This document shows positions 7,714 to 14,598 of a DNA stretch of 20,449 bases, one piece after another. The notes under the pieces are model-generated. The model ran no database searches. It saw only the letters and a program-made list of their open reading frames with translations, and was not told the origin of the DNA. The position numbers and the translations under genes were made by a program. The DNA is taken from NCBI GenBank assembly GCA_041580375.1, contig JBFGDZ010000048.1:1-20449 (forward strand), in the 5' to 3' direction. Within the stretch, counting starts at the first letter, position 1; every line of letters starts with the position of its first letter. This DNA comes from JAPUIN01 sp041580375 (GTDB taxonomy: Bacteria; Acidobacteriota; Polarisedimenticolia; Gp22-AA2).

Positions 7714-8175
7714 ATGAAGCGACATCCAAGTCTCCGGCCGCTCTCCCGGGACCATCACGAAGCGCTGATGCAGGTCCAGGCGCTCCGGCTGGCGGTGGAG
7801 GGCGGCCCCGACGAGCGGCGCGCGGCGCGGACGGCGTTCCAGGATCTGTGGGATGGCTGGTTCCGTGATCACCTCGGCCTGGAGGAGCGTCTGCTGCCGC
7901 CGCTGATCCCTGACGCGGGCGACCTCGACCGCATGCGAAGGGAGCACGAGGAGATTCGGTCCCTGGCCGACGCCTTCGTCCGGGAGCCGGCGGAAGCGGA
8001 TCCGGCTCGCGCCCTCATGCTCCGGCTGGCCGGGACGCTGCACGATCATGTCCGCTGGGAGGAGCGCCGACTGTTCCCCGCCATCGAGGGGGCGGCCGGG
8101 GAAGGGGATCTCCGCACGCTCGGAGCCGAGACGGGGCGCGCCGAGACGAAGCGCCCGCGCGCCTGCCGCCGGTGA
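7714..8175 (+). CDS. Hemerythrin HHE cation-binding domain protein
   Basis: 153 residues from ATG 7714; an in-frame GTG at 7648 would add 22 residues without family resemblance. The four-helix hemerythrin-like pattern is complete: SRDHHEAL (H14, H15), FRDHLGLEERLLPPLI (H53, E57), RREHEEI (H78) and LHDHVRWEERRLFPAIE (H112, E116). These histidines and carboxylates make the di-iron site of HHE proteins. Family members sense or buffer O2, NO or iron, or act in repair of damaged iron centres; which applies here is not shown. The C-terminal 25 residues are a basic, low-complexity tail. It follows the lipoprotein gene by 76 nt on the same strand, so they may be co-transcribed, though I see no functional link. 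GGAG lies only 1-2 nt before the ATG, an unusually tight ribosome site. Confidence 0.85.
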   Translation: MKRHPSLRPLSRDHHEALMQVQALRLAVEGGPDERRAARTAFQDLWDGWFRDHLGLEERLLPPLIPDAGDLDRMRREHEEIRSLADAFVREPAEADPARALMLRLAGTLHDHVRWEERRLFPAIEGAAGEGDLRTLGAETGRAETKRPRACRR

Positions 8176-8285
8176 TCTGCGTGTGATCGCCAGCGCCGGG
8201 CGGCGCCCTTCGATCAATTCGTCTCGTGGAACCGGTGCGCGTATCGAGGGGCGGAGTCCCGCGCGCGGCGCGGGAGAGCGGGGGA

Positions 8286-8300
8286 GGGCCGGAACGGCCC
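8286..8300 (-). terminator. Hairpin downstream of the barrel gene, possible terminator
   Basis: On the - strand GGGCCG-TTC-CGGCCC forms a 6-bp, 3-nt-loop hairpin 4 nt past the stop of the barrel gene, followed by TCCCCC rather than a T-run. A hairpin in the same relative place is kept in the relic at 6386-6467, which supports a 3'-end role. It is not a canonical rho-independent terminator. Confidence 0.4.
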
Positions 8301-8303
8301 CGA

Positions 8304-9110
8304 TCACAACTTCAGGCCGAGACCGATGTAGGCGCCGTCGAAGGTCGAGTTGACCGAGCCGAAGTCGTCGGAGACGACGTCGAACCGGAAGGAGCGGTAG
8401 CCCGCGAAGATGCCGAACGAGTGCATGAAGTAGTACTCGATCTGCAGGCGGGCGTCGAGGATGTCGATCTCGTTCCCCGACACGGTGACCGCCATCCCGT
8501 CCAACTCGGCGCGGATGTGGAAGCCCGGCAGCGGCTTGACGATGAGGGTGCCGCCGGCCGTGGGGAAGGGGACGTCCTCGGACAGCGTCGTCAGCCCGCT
8601 CGACGATCCCATGAGGCGCATGTCCACCTGCGCCAGGTTCAGGCCCGTGTGGACGCCCACCTCCACGACCTTCAGTTTCAGGAACGAGTAGCGGTACTTG
8701 GCCTGCAGCAGGTTCAGGTCGAGGTCGGAGGTCACCGTCTCGCCGGCCGTATAGGAGGTGTCGTTGAAGTCGAGCGTGGCGGTCAGGACGCCCGTGCCGG
8801 AGCGCGAGGAGTCGGCGTAGTCGAACACGAAGTGGCTCTTGTTCAGCCAGCGCACCCACACACGGCCCGAGGGGGCGGCGTCGGTGTCGTCGAGTCCGAG
8901 GGTGTCCCGGAAGTCGAACGAAGTGCCCGGCATGGTGTTGCCGTCGATGGCGGCGCTGCCCTGAAACCCCTGGAACCAGGGGGCCGCCTCGACCCCGACG
9001 TAGTCCCCCAGGGCGAGCGTCTCGCCGGGGAACGAGACCAGCGCCAGCAGCGCCAGGGGAAGCGCCAGCAGCGCGCGGGGACGAAGCAGGGGCATACGGC
9101 TCGATCGCAT
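8304..9110 (-). CDS. Outer-membrane beta-barrel protein (OmpW/opacity-like)
   Basis: 268 residues. ATG at 9110 is preceded on the - strand by GAGGAGGG about 5 nt upstream. A signal peptide is clear (basic MRSSRMPLLRPR, then LLALPLALLALVSFPGETLA, cleavage near TLA|LGD). The mature chain is made of short amphipathic strands with aromatic girdles (YVGVEAAPWFQGF, RVWVRWLNKSHFVFDYADS, LLQAKYRYSFLKLKVVEVGVHTG, DARLQIEYYFMHSFGIFAGYRSFRFDVVSDDFG) and ends YIGLGLKL, as expected for an eight- to ten-strand barrel. I cannot assign a specific family or cargo. The start region is divergent from the acyltransferase gene at 9257. A truncated copy of its 3' end lies at 6386-6467, so the gene or a paralogue was duplicated locally. 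Confidence 0.8.
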   Translation of the reverse strand: MRSSRMPLLRPRALLALPLALLALVSFPGETLALGDYVGVEAAPWFQGFQGSAAIDGNTMPGTSFDFRDTLGLDDTDAAPSGRVWVRWLNKSHFVFDYADSSRSGTGVLTATLDFNDTSYTAGETVTSDLDLNLLQAKYRYSFLKLKVVEVGVHTGLNLAQVDMRLMGSSSGLTTLSEDVPFPTAGGTLIVKPLPGFHIRAELDGMAVTVSGNEIDILDARLQIEYYFMHSFGIFAGYRSFRFDVVSDDFGSVNSTFDGAYIGLGLKL

Positions 9111-9135
9111 CGGACCCTCCTCTCAGGCCGGGTCA

Positions 9136-9164
9136 AACGTAGTTTCCTGAACCGATGGGCGCAA
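9136..9164 (-). promoter_or_regulatory. Weak candidate promoter of the barrel gene
   Basis: On the - strand TTGCGC (plus GCGCAA 9159-9164), 17 nt, TACGTT (plus AACGTA 9136-9141). Each box matches consensus at only three positions, but the spacing is ideal and it would give a leader of about 19 nt containing the GAGGAGGG ribosome site. Confidence 0.3.
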
Positions 9165-9220
9165 GGCGGCTCCCGGGCCCCACCCGGGTGTTCCTGCGGC
9201 CCGGACCGGGCGGCATTCGG

Positions 9221-9249
9221 TTGACAGGGGGAGGGGGCCCCTCTATCAT
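9221..9249 (+). promoter_or_regulatory. Near-consensus sigma-70-type promoter with leaderless spacing
   Basis: TTGACA (9221-9226) is a perfect -35 box, the spacer is 17 nt, and TATCAT (9244-9249) is 5/6 to TATAAT. The -10 box ends 7 nt before ATG 9257, so the transcript should start at or within a base of the initiation codon. There is no Shine-Dalgarno between promoter and ATG. This is the best promoter in the window and fixes the start of the acyltransferase gene. Confidence 0.8.
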
Positions 9250-9256
9250 CGGTTTC

Positions 9257-10525
9257 ATGACCCGCAACGCCGACCGGCCCGCCGATCTGGTCCACGACTG
9301 GAACCAGCTCGGCGCCCCTCCCGGGCCTCCCGGACCGATCGCCCTGGACGACGAGACCCTTCGGGACGGGCTGCAGGGGCCGAGCGTGGTGGACCCCCCC
9401 GTCGAGATGAAGAAGCGGATCCTGAGGGCCATGGACGCCCTGGGGATCGACACGGCCGACGTGGGTCTCCCGGGGGCCGGACCGCGGGCCGTGGCCGACG
9501 TGACCGCGCTCTGCCGGGAAATCCAGTCCGCCCGCCTCAATATCCGCCCGAACTGCGCCGCCCGCACGCTGGTGCGGGACATCGAGCCGATCGTCCGCAT
9601 CTCGTCGGAGGTCGGCATGCCGATCGAGGCGTGCGTGTTCATCGGATCGTCGGCGATCCGGCGCTACACCGAGGGCTGGACGATCGACACCCTGCTGCGC
9701 CACACGGAGGAGGCGGTCACCTTCGCCGTGCGCGAGGGGCTGCCGGTGATGTACGTCACCGAGGACACGGCCCGGGCCGACCCGGAGACGATCCGCAGCC
9801 TCTACACGACCGCGATCCGCTGCGGCGCAAAGCGCATCTGCGTGACCGACACGGTCGGGCACGCCACGCCCCACGGAGTGACCGGGCTGATCGGGCACGT
9901 GCGCTCGGTCGTCGAGGAGGCGGGCGGGGGCGTCGGCATCGACTGGCACGGCCACCGCGATCGGGGCCTGGCGATCCCGAACACCCTCGCCGCGATCGCG
10001 GCCGGCGTCACGCGGGTGCACGGCTGCGGCCTCGGGATCGGCGAGCGGGCGGGGAACACGCCGATGGATCTTCTGCTCGTGAATCTCAAGCTGCTGGGCT
10101 GGATCGACCGCGACCTCACCGGCCTGGCCGAGTACTGCCGCGTGATCTCGGAAGGCTGCAAGGTCCCGATCCCCCACAACTATCCGGTCGTGGGAAGCGA
10201 CGCGTTCGAGACCGGCACCGGCGTGCACGCCGCGGCGGTGATCAAGGCCCTCAAGATGAACGACGGGTGGCTGGCGGACCGCGTCTATTCGGGCGTGCCG
10301 GCGTCCGACTACGGACTGTCCCAGAAGATCCGGATCGGTCCGATGTCGGGCCGCTCCAACGTCGTCTTCTGGCTCGAGCAGAGGGGGATCCGGCCGGACG
10401 AGGCGATCGTGACGCGGATCCTCGACGCCGCCAAGAGGAGCGATCGCCTGCTCACCGATCGGGAGATCGAGAGCCTCGCCGGCGCCGGCGGCCGCTCCAC
10501 GCGTCGCCGCGCCCGCGGCGCCTGA
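9257..10525 (+). CDS. LeuA/homocitrate synthase-like acyltransferase (DRE-TIM metallolyase superfamily)
   Basis: 422 residues from ATG 9257. The frame is open to 9155, but the promoter at 9221-9249 rules out that longer start. The TIM-barrel family marks are all present: DDETLRDGLQ near residues 31-40 (general DxTLRDGxQ, metal-binding Asp), DWHGHRDRGLAIPN near 228 (the HxH metal site), GLGIGERAGNTPMD near 258 (GERAGN loop), and in the C-terminal subdomain ETGTGVH and IGPMSGRSNV, corresponding to the HESGIH and GKHSGR motifs of isopropylmalate and homocitrate synthases. No LeuA allosteric domain follows, so feedback control of the LeuA kind is absent. Likely reaction: Claisen condensation of an acyl-CoA with a 2-oxo acid; the substrate (2-oxoisovalerate, 2-oxoglutarate, pyruvate or oxaloacetate as in Re-citrate synthase) is not decidable by eye. 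Monocistronic, convergent with the cyclase gene 40 bp away. Confidence 0.88.
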   Translation: MTRNADRPADLVHDWNQLGAPPGPPGPIALDDETLRDGLQGPSVVDPPVEMKKRILRAMDALGIDTADVGLPGAGPRAVADVTALCREIQSARLNIRPNCAARTLVRDIEPIVRISSEVGMPIEACVFIGSSAIRRYTEGWTIDTLLRHTEEAVTFAVREGLPVMYVTEDTARADPETIRSLYTTAIRCGAKRICVTDTVGHATPHGVTGLIGHVRSVVEEAGGGVGIDWHGHRDRGLAIPNTLAAIAAGVTRVHGCGLGIGERAGNTPMDLLLVNLKLLGWIDRDLTGLAEYCRVISEGCKVPIPHNYPVVGSDAFETGTGVHAAAVIKALKMNDGWLADRVYSGVPASDYGLSQKIRIGPMSGRSNVVFWLEQRGIRPDEAIVTRILDAAKRSDRLLTDREIESLAGAGGRSTRRRARGA

Positions 10526-10565
10526 CCGGACGCCGCGTCCCCGCCGCCGAAGCGGCCGCACCGCA

Positions 10566-11504
10566 TCAGCCCCGGGCCCGCGCCTTTCCGGGGATCTCCC
10601 GCAGGCGGACCTGGTCGCGACCCCCGTCCTTGGCCTCGTAGAGGGCGCGATCCGCCTCCGCCACGAGCGTGTCGATGTCCTCCCCGTGCGCCGGCCGGAC
10701 CGCGACGCCGATGCTGATGGTCACCGGGACGACCAGGTCGTCGAGCCGGAACGGGCGGTCCGCGATCGCGGCCCGGATCCGCTCCGCGACCATGACGGCG
10801 TGCTCCGCCGTCGATTCGGGCAGGTAGGCGATGAACTCCTCGCCGCCGTAGCGCCCGGAGATGTCCGCCGAGCGGATCGACTCCCGGATCCTCCGGCCCA
10901 CCTCGCCGATGACGAAGCTGCCGGCCTGGTGGCCGTGCCGGTCGTTGACCGATTTGAACCGGTCCAGATCCATCATCAGCACGGCGAGGGGCGTGTCGTA
11001 CTGCCTGCACCGCTTGAGCTCGATCTCCAGGGCCATGTAGAGGGAGTCCTTGGTGAGCAGCCCGGTGAGCTGATCGTAGGTGATGCGGTGCCGCACCTCG
11101 GCGTGGAATCGGGCCTCGACGTCGTCGAGTAGGACGAACTTGAGGACCGTGTTGCCGATCTGGATGCGATCGCCATCCCGCAGCTGCGCGCAATCGATCT
11201 GGCGCGCGTTCACGAAGGTGTGGTTGGTGCTGCCCAGATCCACGATGTGGTAGGTGGAGACGCCCCGGCGCCGGTCGTAGCGCTTTTCGATGCGCGCGTG
11301 CTCACGCGAGGCGAGATCGTCGAACAGGCGCACCTCGGCGTCAACGCCCCGGCCGAGCGTCATGACCTTCCGGTGGATGCGGAAGTCGCGACCGATGTCG
11401 CTTCCCTTGAGCACCACCAGCGACGCGTGATTCTTCCGCAGGTTCCGTCTTGGAACGCGGACCCGCTTGCGAACGATCGTCCTGTCGGTCGTCTTCTTCG
11501 CCAT
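10566..11504 (-). CDS. FHA-GGDEF diguanylate cyclase
   Basis: 312 residues, ATG at 11504; - strand AGGGG lies about 10 nt upstream. A basic N-terminal stretch (residues 1-25) leads into an FHA domain (about 27-126) with LGRG, SREHARI and DLGSTNHTFVN, the phosphothreonine-recognition loops. The GGDEF domain runs from about 140 to 300: YDQLTGLL, MMDLDRFKSVND, RYGGEEF (active-site G220-G221-E222-E223-F224), ISIGVA, ADRALYEAK. The inhibitory I-site RxxD (R211-S-A-D214) is correctly placed five residues before GGEEF. It should therefore make c-di-GMP from two GTP with product inhibition, and be recruited or controlled through a Thr-phosphorylated partner, implying a Ser/Thr-kinase pathway. No membrane segment. 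It lies 88 nt downstream of the M24 gene on the same strand and may be read from its promoter. FHA-GGDEF pairs are, from memory, common in Myxococcota and related phyla. Confidence 0.95.
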   Translation of the reverse strand: MAKKTTDRTIVRKRVRVPRRNLRKNHASLVVLKGSDIGRDFRIHRKVMTLGRGVDAEVRLFDDLASREHARIEKRYDRRRGVSTYHIVDLGSTNHTFVNARQIDCAQLRDGDRIQIGNTVLKFVLLDDVEARFHAEVRHRITYDQLTGLLTKDSLYMALEIELKRCRQYDTPLAVLMMDLDRFKSVNDRHGHQAGSFVIGEVGRRIRESIRSADISGRYGGEEFIAYLPESTAEHAVMVAERIRAAIADRPFRLDDLVVPVTISIGVAVRPAHGEDIDTLVAEADRALYEAKDGGRDQVRLREIPGKARARG

Positions 11505-11561
11505 TCCGGCGAATCCCCTCGGCGCGGTCCCGCGCGCCGCGGTCGATTACGATCTGGTCAT

Positions 11562-11580
11562 GGCGGCCCGGGGGCCCGCC
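11562..11580 (-). other. GC-rich inverted repeat between the M24 and GGDEF genes
   Basis: GGCGGCCCGGGGGCCCGCC is an imperfect inverted repeat (one-base bulge) 12 nt past the M24 stop on the - strand. No T-run follows. It could be a 3' hairpin that partly separates the two genes, or simply GC-rich sequence. Confidence 0.3.
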
Positions 11581-11592
11581 CGGAATGTAGTG

Positions 11593-13026
11593 TCAGAGAC
11601 GCAGGAAGCACCACTCCTGCGTGGCGGGGACGCTCCCCAGCTGCAGGCCGCGGTCCTTCGTCACGAGGACGAGATCGGAGTGGTTGTAGCCGAACCCGAG
11701 GGCCGGAGCGTAGAGGCCGGGCTCATTGCTGAAGGTCATCCCCTCCTCCAGCATGGTGTGATCCCCGAGCGCGATGTAGGGCGGCTGGTGCCCCTCGGAG
11801 CCCTGGCCGTGCGCCGGCCGGTGGTAGATGTACTCCGCCATGCCGTTTCTCACCTGGTGGTCGTGCACCTTCTTGGCCACGTACGAGCAGGTCACCCCCG
11901 CGGCCGACTCCTCCGCCTGGATGCGGCAGCAGTCGGTGTGGACCTGCCACACCTTCTCGCGCACCGCGTCCCACGGGGCGATCTGATAGGCGCGATAGAG
12001 CTCTCCGCCGTAGCCGCCGATGTTGACGATGCCGGCGACCTGCAGGGCGTCCCCTTTGCGGATCGGGTTGTGGTGGAACTGGTTCGGATGCGGATAGGCG
12101 GTGCCGACCCCGCTCCGGACCGCGATCCCGACCCGGATGCCGACCGCCGTGTGGGGGCGGCCGTCGCGCCGGATCTCGTTCATGAGGAGATCGACGCCGT
12201 ACCGCGTCGTCTCGCTCGCGATCTCGAAATCGGTCGCGTCCGTGCCGCGCGACAGGATGGCGTCGCGGGCGAAGGCGTGGATGCGGCTGAAGAGGTTCAT
12301 CGCCCTCTGGGCGAGGGCGATCTCCTCCGGCGTCTTGATCATGCGCAGCCGCTCGCACAGCGCTCCGGCCTTGCGGAACGAGGCCTTCGGAAGCTCCCCG
12401 GACGCCGCCTCGCGGAAGTCGTCGGTGACGGGGAAGTCGACCCCGATCGCTTTGCCCGTCCACCCGCGCTTGCGCAGACCCTTCAGAACCCAGCGCTCCA
12501 GATCGACGGTCTCGCCCATCTGGACGCGGCCGAGGTTGGGGAAGGCCCCCCGGCCGTGCTTGAAGTCGAAGTAGACCTCGCGGTCCTCGATCCAGGTCGT
12601 GTCCACCAGGTCGCGGTCGAGGCTCGGATGAAACCATGTCAGATGCGCGCCGTCGGCGGGGATGAAGAGCAGGAACGGCCGCTCCGTCGATGTGAACCAC
12701 AAGCCGCTGAGGTAGATAATGTTCCACCGATCGGCCAGCAGGACGCCGTCGATCCCCTCGTCCCGGAGGCGCTCCTGCAGCCGGAGCACGGCCCGCCGGT
12801 GCCACGCCTCGTCCAGGCGGTCGAACGTCGCGGGCGCGGGATGTCCCCGGTCGCCGCGCAGGAGCGAGGCGGAGCCCTTCGCCGGCGAGGGGGCGTCGCC
12901 GGTCGAGGCCGGGCGGCGCGGGTCTCCCGGCGGATCCGTTCGCGACGCCGCGGTGCCCGGGCCGACGAGAGCGGTCGCGACCGCGGCCGCCGAGCCGAAG
13001 AGAAACCTCCTGCGGGTCCCGATCAT
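11593..13026 (-). CDS. Tat-exported M24/creatinase-fold protein lacking canonical metal ligands
   Basis: 477 residues. ATG 13026 follows - strand AGGGAGG with 6-7 nt spacing; the frame stays open further upstream into the next gene, but that is a shadow. The N-terminus is a twin-arginine signal (TRRRFLFGSAAAVATALVG, R5-R6-R7). Residues about 75-210 form a creatinase/prolidase N-terminal domain, about 220-470 the pita-bread domain. Against aminopeptidase P-type M24 enzymes the five metal ligands align as Ala331 (Asp expected), Glu342 (Asp), His406, Glu435 and Ser450 (Glu), with the 331-342 gap of 11 matching the family. Three of five are changed, so a dinuclear metallopeptidase is unlikely. 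A metal-free C-N hydrolase like creatinase, or another amidase-like role on small molecules in the periplasm, fits better. His313 (YPHPN) and His406 remain as possible catalytic residues. First gene of a possible pair with the FHA-GGDEF gene. Confidence 0.88.
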   Translation of the reverse strand: MIGTRRRFLFGSAAAVATALVGPGTAASRTDPPGDPRRPASTGDAPSPAKGSASLLRGDRGHPAPATFDRLDEAWHRRAVLRLQERLRDEGIDGVLLADRWNIIYLSGLWFTSTERPFLLFIPADGAHLTWFHPSLDRDLVDTTWIEDREVYFDFKHGRGAFPNLGRVQMGETVDLERWVLKGLRKRGWTGKAIGVDFPVTDDFREAASGELPKASFRKAGALCERLRMIKTPEEIALAQRAMNLFSRIHAFARDAILSRGTDATDFEIASETTRYGVDLLMNEIRRDGRPHTAVGIRVGIAVRSGVGTAYPHPNQFHHNPIRKGDALQVAGIVNIGGYGGELYRAYQIAPWDAVREKVWQVHTDCCRIQAEESAAGVTCSYVAKKVHDHQVRNGMAEYIYHRPAHGQGSEGHQPPYIALGDHTMLEEGMTFSNEPGLYAPALGFGYNHSDLVLVTKDRGLQLGSVPATQEWCFLRL

Positions 13027-13090
13027 GCGCCACCTCCCTGCGGCCCGGCCGGGCCGCCGTGGTTCGGGTCGGATTCGACGGTGCGGCCGG

Positions 13091-13120
13091 ATCGTAACGG
13101 ATCCGGATCGCCGGCCACAA
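13091..13120 (-). promoter_or_regulatory. Candidate promoter of the M24 gene
   Basis: On the - strand TTGTGG (plus CCACAA 13115-13120), 18 nt, TACGAT (plus ATCGTA 13091-13096). It would give a leader of about 58 nt with a GC-rich hairpin region (13038-13056) before the ribosome site. Boxes are only 3-4 of 6. Confidence 0.35.
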
Positions 13121-13144
13121 CGGGCGGGCCTCCGGAGACGGCGT

Positions 13145-14398
13145 TTAACGGGGGCGCGGCGGGGACCAGGAACGGGTGGCCGTCTCGCGGCGCGGGGAGG
13201 GTCCGTCCCCGGGCGCGGATCGCAGGGCGCCGGCGGACGTGTTGCGCGAGATCGATCGGAACGCGTGCTCGACCTCGGCGATCGCGGCACGCCTTTCGGC
13301 CTCGCAATCGAGCGACACGAAGGCCATCGAGCCTGTGCGCAGGGTCGACCGGAGCCGGAGGTAGGACGACAGGATCTCCCGGTGCGGGGCGCCCCGGGGC
13401 ACGTCGAGGATGCGGTGCGGATCGCGCGGAAGGACCGTCTCCGCCGATTCTCCCCACCACCGCTCCGGCGTGTCCGGTCCGCCCCGCGTGAGGCCGATCT
13501 CCTCGGCCGCGGCGCGGAACGACTCCGAGGTTCCGGAGCGCGGGTACTGCATGAGGGCGGGTCTCCGCGATTTGATCGTCCGGACGAGGACGGGGTCGTA
13601 GGGGATGGCTCCCGCGTAGTGGATCGGCAGCCCGAGGAAACGATCGCACACGAGGCGCATCGAGTCCCCCAGTTGCGCGTCGTCGTGGCCGCGGGCCTGG
13701 TTGATGACGAGGTGCGGCAGATACCCCCCGAGGTGGGATCGCACGGCGTCGGCGGCGAGCACGTCGAACCGGGCCAGGTCCTCCAGGATCTCGTGCGGGC
13801 GGTCGGGTCGCGACCGGGCGCTCCCATCGAGCACCGCCTCGATCGCCGACTGGAAGCCGAGCGCCCTCCCCAGGCAGCGCAGGCGCCGGCGGAGCGCCGC
13901 GAGCATGAACCGGTACGCGTTCTCGATCGAGGTCGGCTCGGGCAGCACCACGACCACACCGCGATCGGCGATGCCGAAAAGATCCAGCACGTTGAGCGAC
14001 GTCCCCGCCCCGAGATCGACGATCACGACGTCGGCGGCGAGGTCGAGGATCACCCGGAGCAGACGCGTCTTCTGAAAATACTTGAGGCTCTCCGCCTCCA
14101 GACCGTTCCGGGCCCCGCTGATCAGGCGCAGGCGGGGGATGCCCGTCGGGACGGCCGCCTCGTCGAGCGTGGCGACCCGGCGCTCGATGAAGTCTCCGAG
14201 CGAGATCACGGGGGGATCGATCCCGAAGAAGGTATGAAGGTTGGCCGCTCCCAGGTCGCCGTCGATCAGGACGACGCGGCGGCCCATCTGGGACAGATGG
14301 ATCCCGAAGCTGGCGGCGACGAGGGATTTGCCCGTTCCCCCCTTGCCGCCTCCGATCGCCCACACCTGGGGGCGGGTCGAGGCGTCGTCGAAGTGCAT
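13145..14398 (-). CDS. MinD/FlhG-type P-loop ATPase with C-terminal J-like domain
   Basis: 417 residues from ATG 14398. A longer start at 14464 would overlap the probable promoter at 14436-14464. Residues 1-300 form a MinD/ParA-class ATPase: deviant Walker A GGGKGGTGKS (K19 signature Lys, K24), Walker A' IDGDLGAANLH (D46, D48), Walker B VVIVDLGAGTS (D128), and PEPTSIENAYRFM, which is the FlhG/MinD wording. Residues about 326-384 (DPHRILDVPRGAPHREILSS and the helices after it) resemble helices I-III of a J domain, but there is no HPD tripeptide, so DnaK stimulation is not expected; it may be a protein-binding module. The C-terminal tail is Pro/Arg-rich. No MinE, MinC, FlhF or flagellar gene is near, so the cargo is unknown; placement of a polar or surface organelle is the usual role of this class. 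Genes on both sides seem unrelated. Confidence 0.88.
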   Translation of the reverse strand: MHFDDASTRPQVWAIGGGKGGTGKSLVAASFGIHLSQMGRRVVLIDGDLGAANLHTFFGIDPPVISLGDFIERRVATLDEAAVPTGIPRLRLISGARNGLEAESLKYFQKTRLLRVILDLAADVVIVDLGAGTSLNVLDLFGIADRGVVVVLPEPTSIENAYRFMLAALRRRLRCLGRALGFQSAIEAVLDGSARSRPDRPHEILEDLARFDVLAADAVRSHLGGYLPHLVINQARGHDDAQLGDSMRLVCDRFLGLPIHYAGAIPYDPVLVRTIKSRRPALMQYPRSGTSESFRAAAEEIGLTRGGPDTPERWWGESAETVLPRDPHRILDVPRGAPHREILSSYLRLRSTLRTGSMAFVSLDCEAERRAAIAEVEHAFRSISRNTSAGALRSAPGDGPSPRRETATRSWSPPRPR

Positions 14399-14435
14399 GA
14401 GTGCGTGTCCCGGCGGTTGTGAAACCGTGAACCTT

Positions 14436-14464
14436 TCTATACGACCGCCCGGAGGAGACCGCAA
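14436..14464 (-). promoter_or_regulatory. Probable promoter of the MinD-like gene
   Basis: On the - strand TTGCGG (plus CCGCAA 14459-14464), 17 nt, TATAGA (plus TCTATA 14436-14441). A start about 7 nt downstream gives a leader of about 30 nt before ATG 14398. The AT-rich -10 box stands out in very GC-rich surroundings. Confidence 0.5.
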
Positions 14465-14539
14465 CCGGCGGCTTTCTGACGGACGGGGTCCGTTACGATT
14501 CCGGGATCGTCCGGAGGACGCGTGCGGCAGTGCGGGGGC

Positions 14540-14569
14540 TTGTCACGGATCGAGCAGGTGGGGTAGAAG
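14540..14569 (+). promoter_or_regulatory. Candidate promoter of the MetA-type barrel gene
   Basis: TTGTCA (14540-14545; 5/6), 18 nt, TAGAAG (14564-14569; 4/6). The resulting leader of about 23 nt would carry GGAGG (14585-14589) 9 nt before ATG 14599. It is divergent to the MinD-like promoter; the rest of 14399-14598 holds nothing else I can support. Confidence 0.45.
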
Positions 14570-14598
14570 CGTTGATCATTTCCCGGAGGGGCGGGCGG

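Noticed and set aside
9155..9256. Extended N-terminus of the acyltransferase from 9155
   Set aside because: The extension contains the TTGACA-17-TATCAT promoter and adds Gly/Pro/Arg-rich residues with no family match.
11467..13491. Open frame of 674 codons on the + strand across the M24 gene
   Set aside because: Antisense shadow; it overlaps three - strand genes with clear motifs and shows no signal or family pattern.
13027..13959. Upstream extension of the M24 reading frame to 13959
   Set aside because: It runs through the MinD-like gene in another frame, with Arg/Ser/Pro-rich shadow sequence; the Tat signal and ribosome site fix the start at 13026.
14494..14499. TACGAT as the -10 box of the 14599 gene
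   Set aside because: No acceptable -35 box at 15-19 nt, and it would give a leader of about 95 nt; the TTGTCA/TAGAAG pair nearer the gene fits better.
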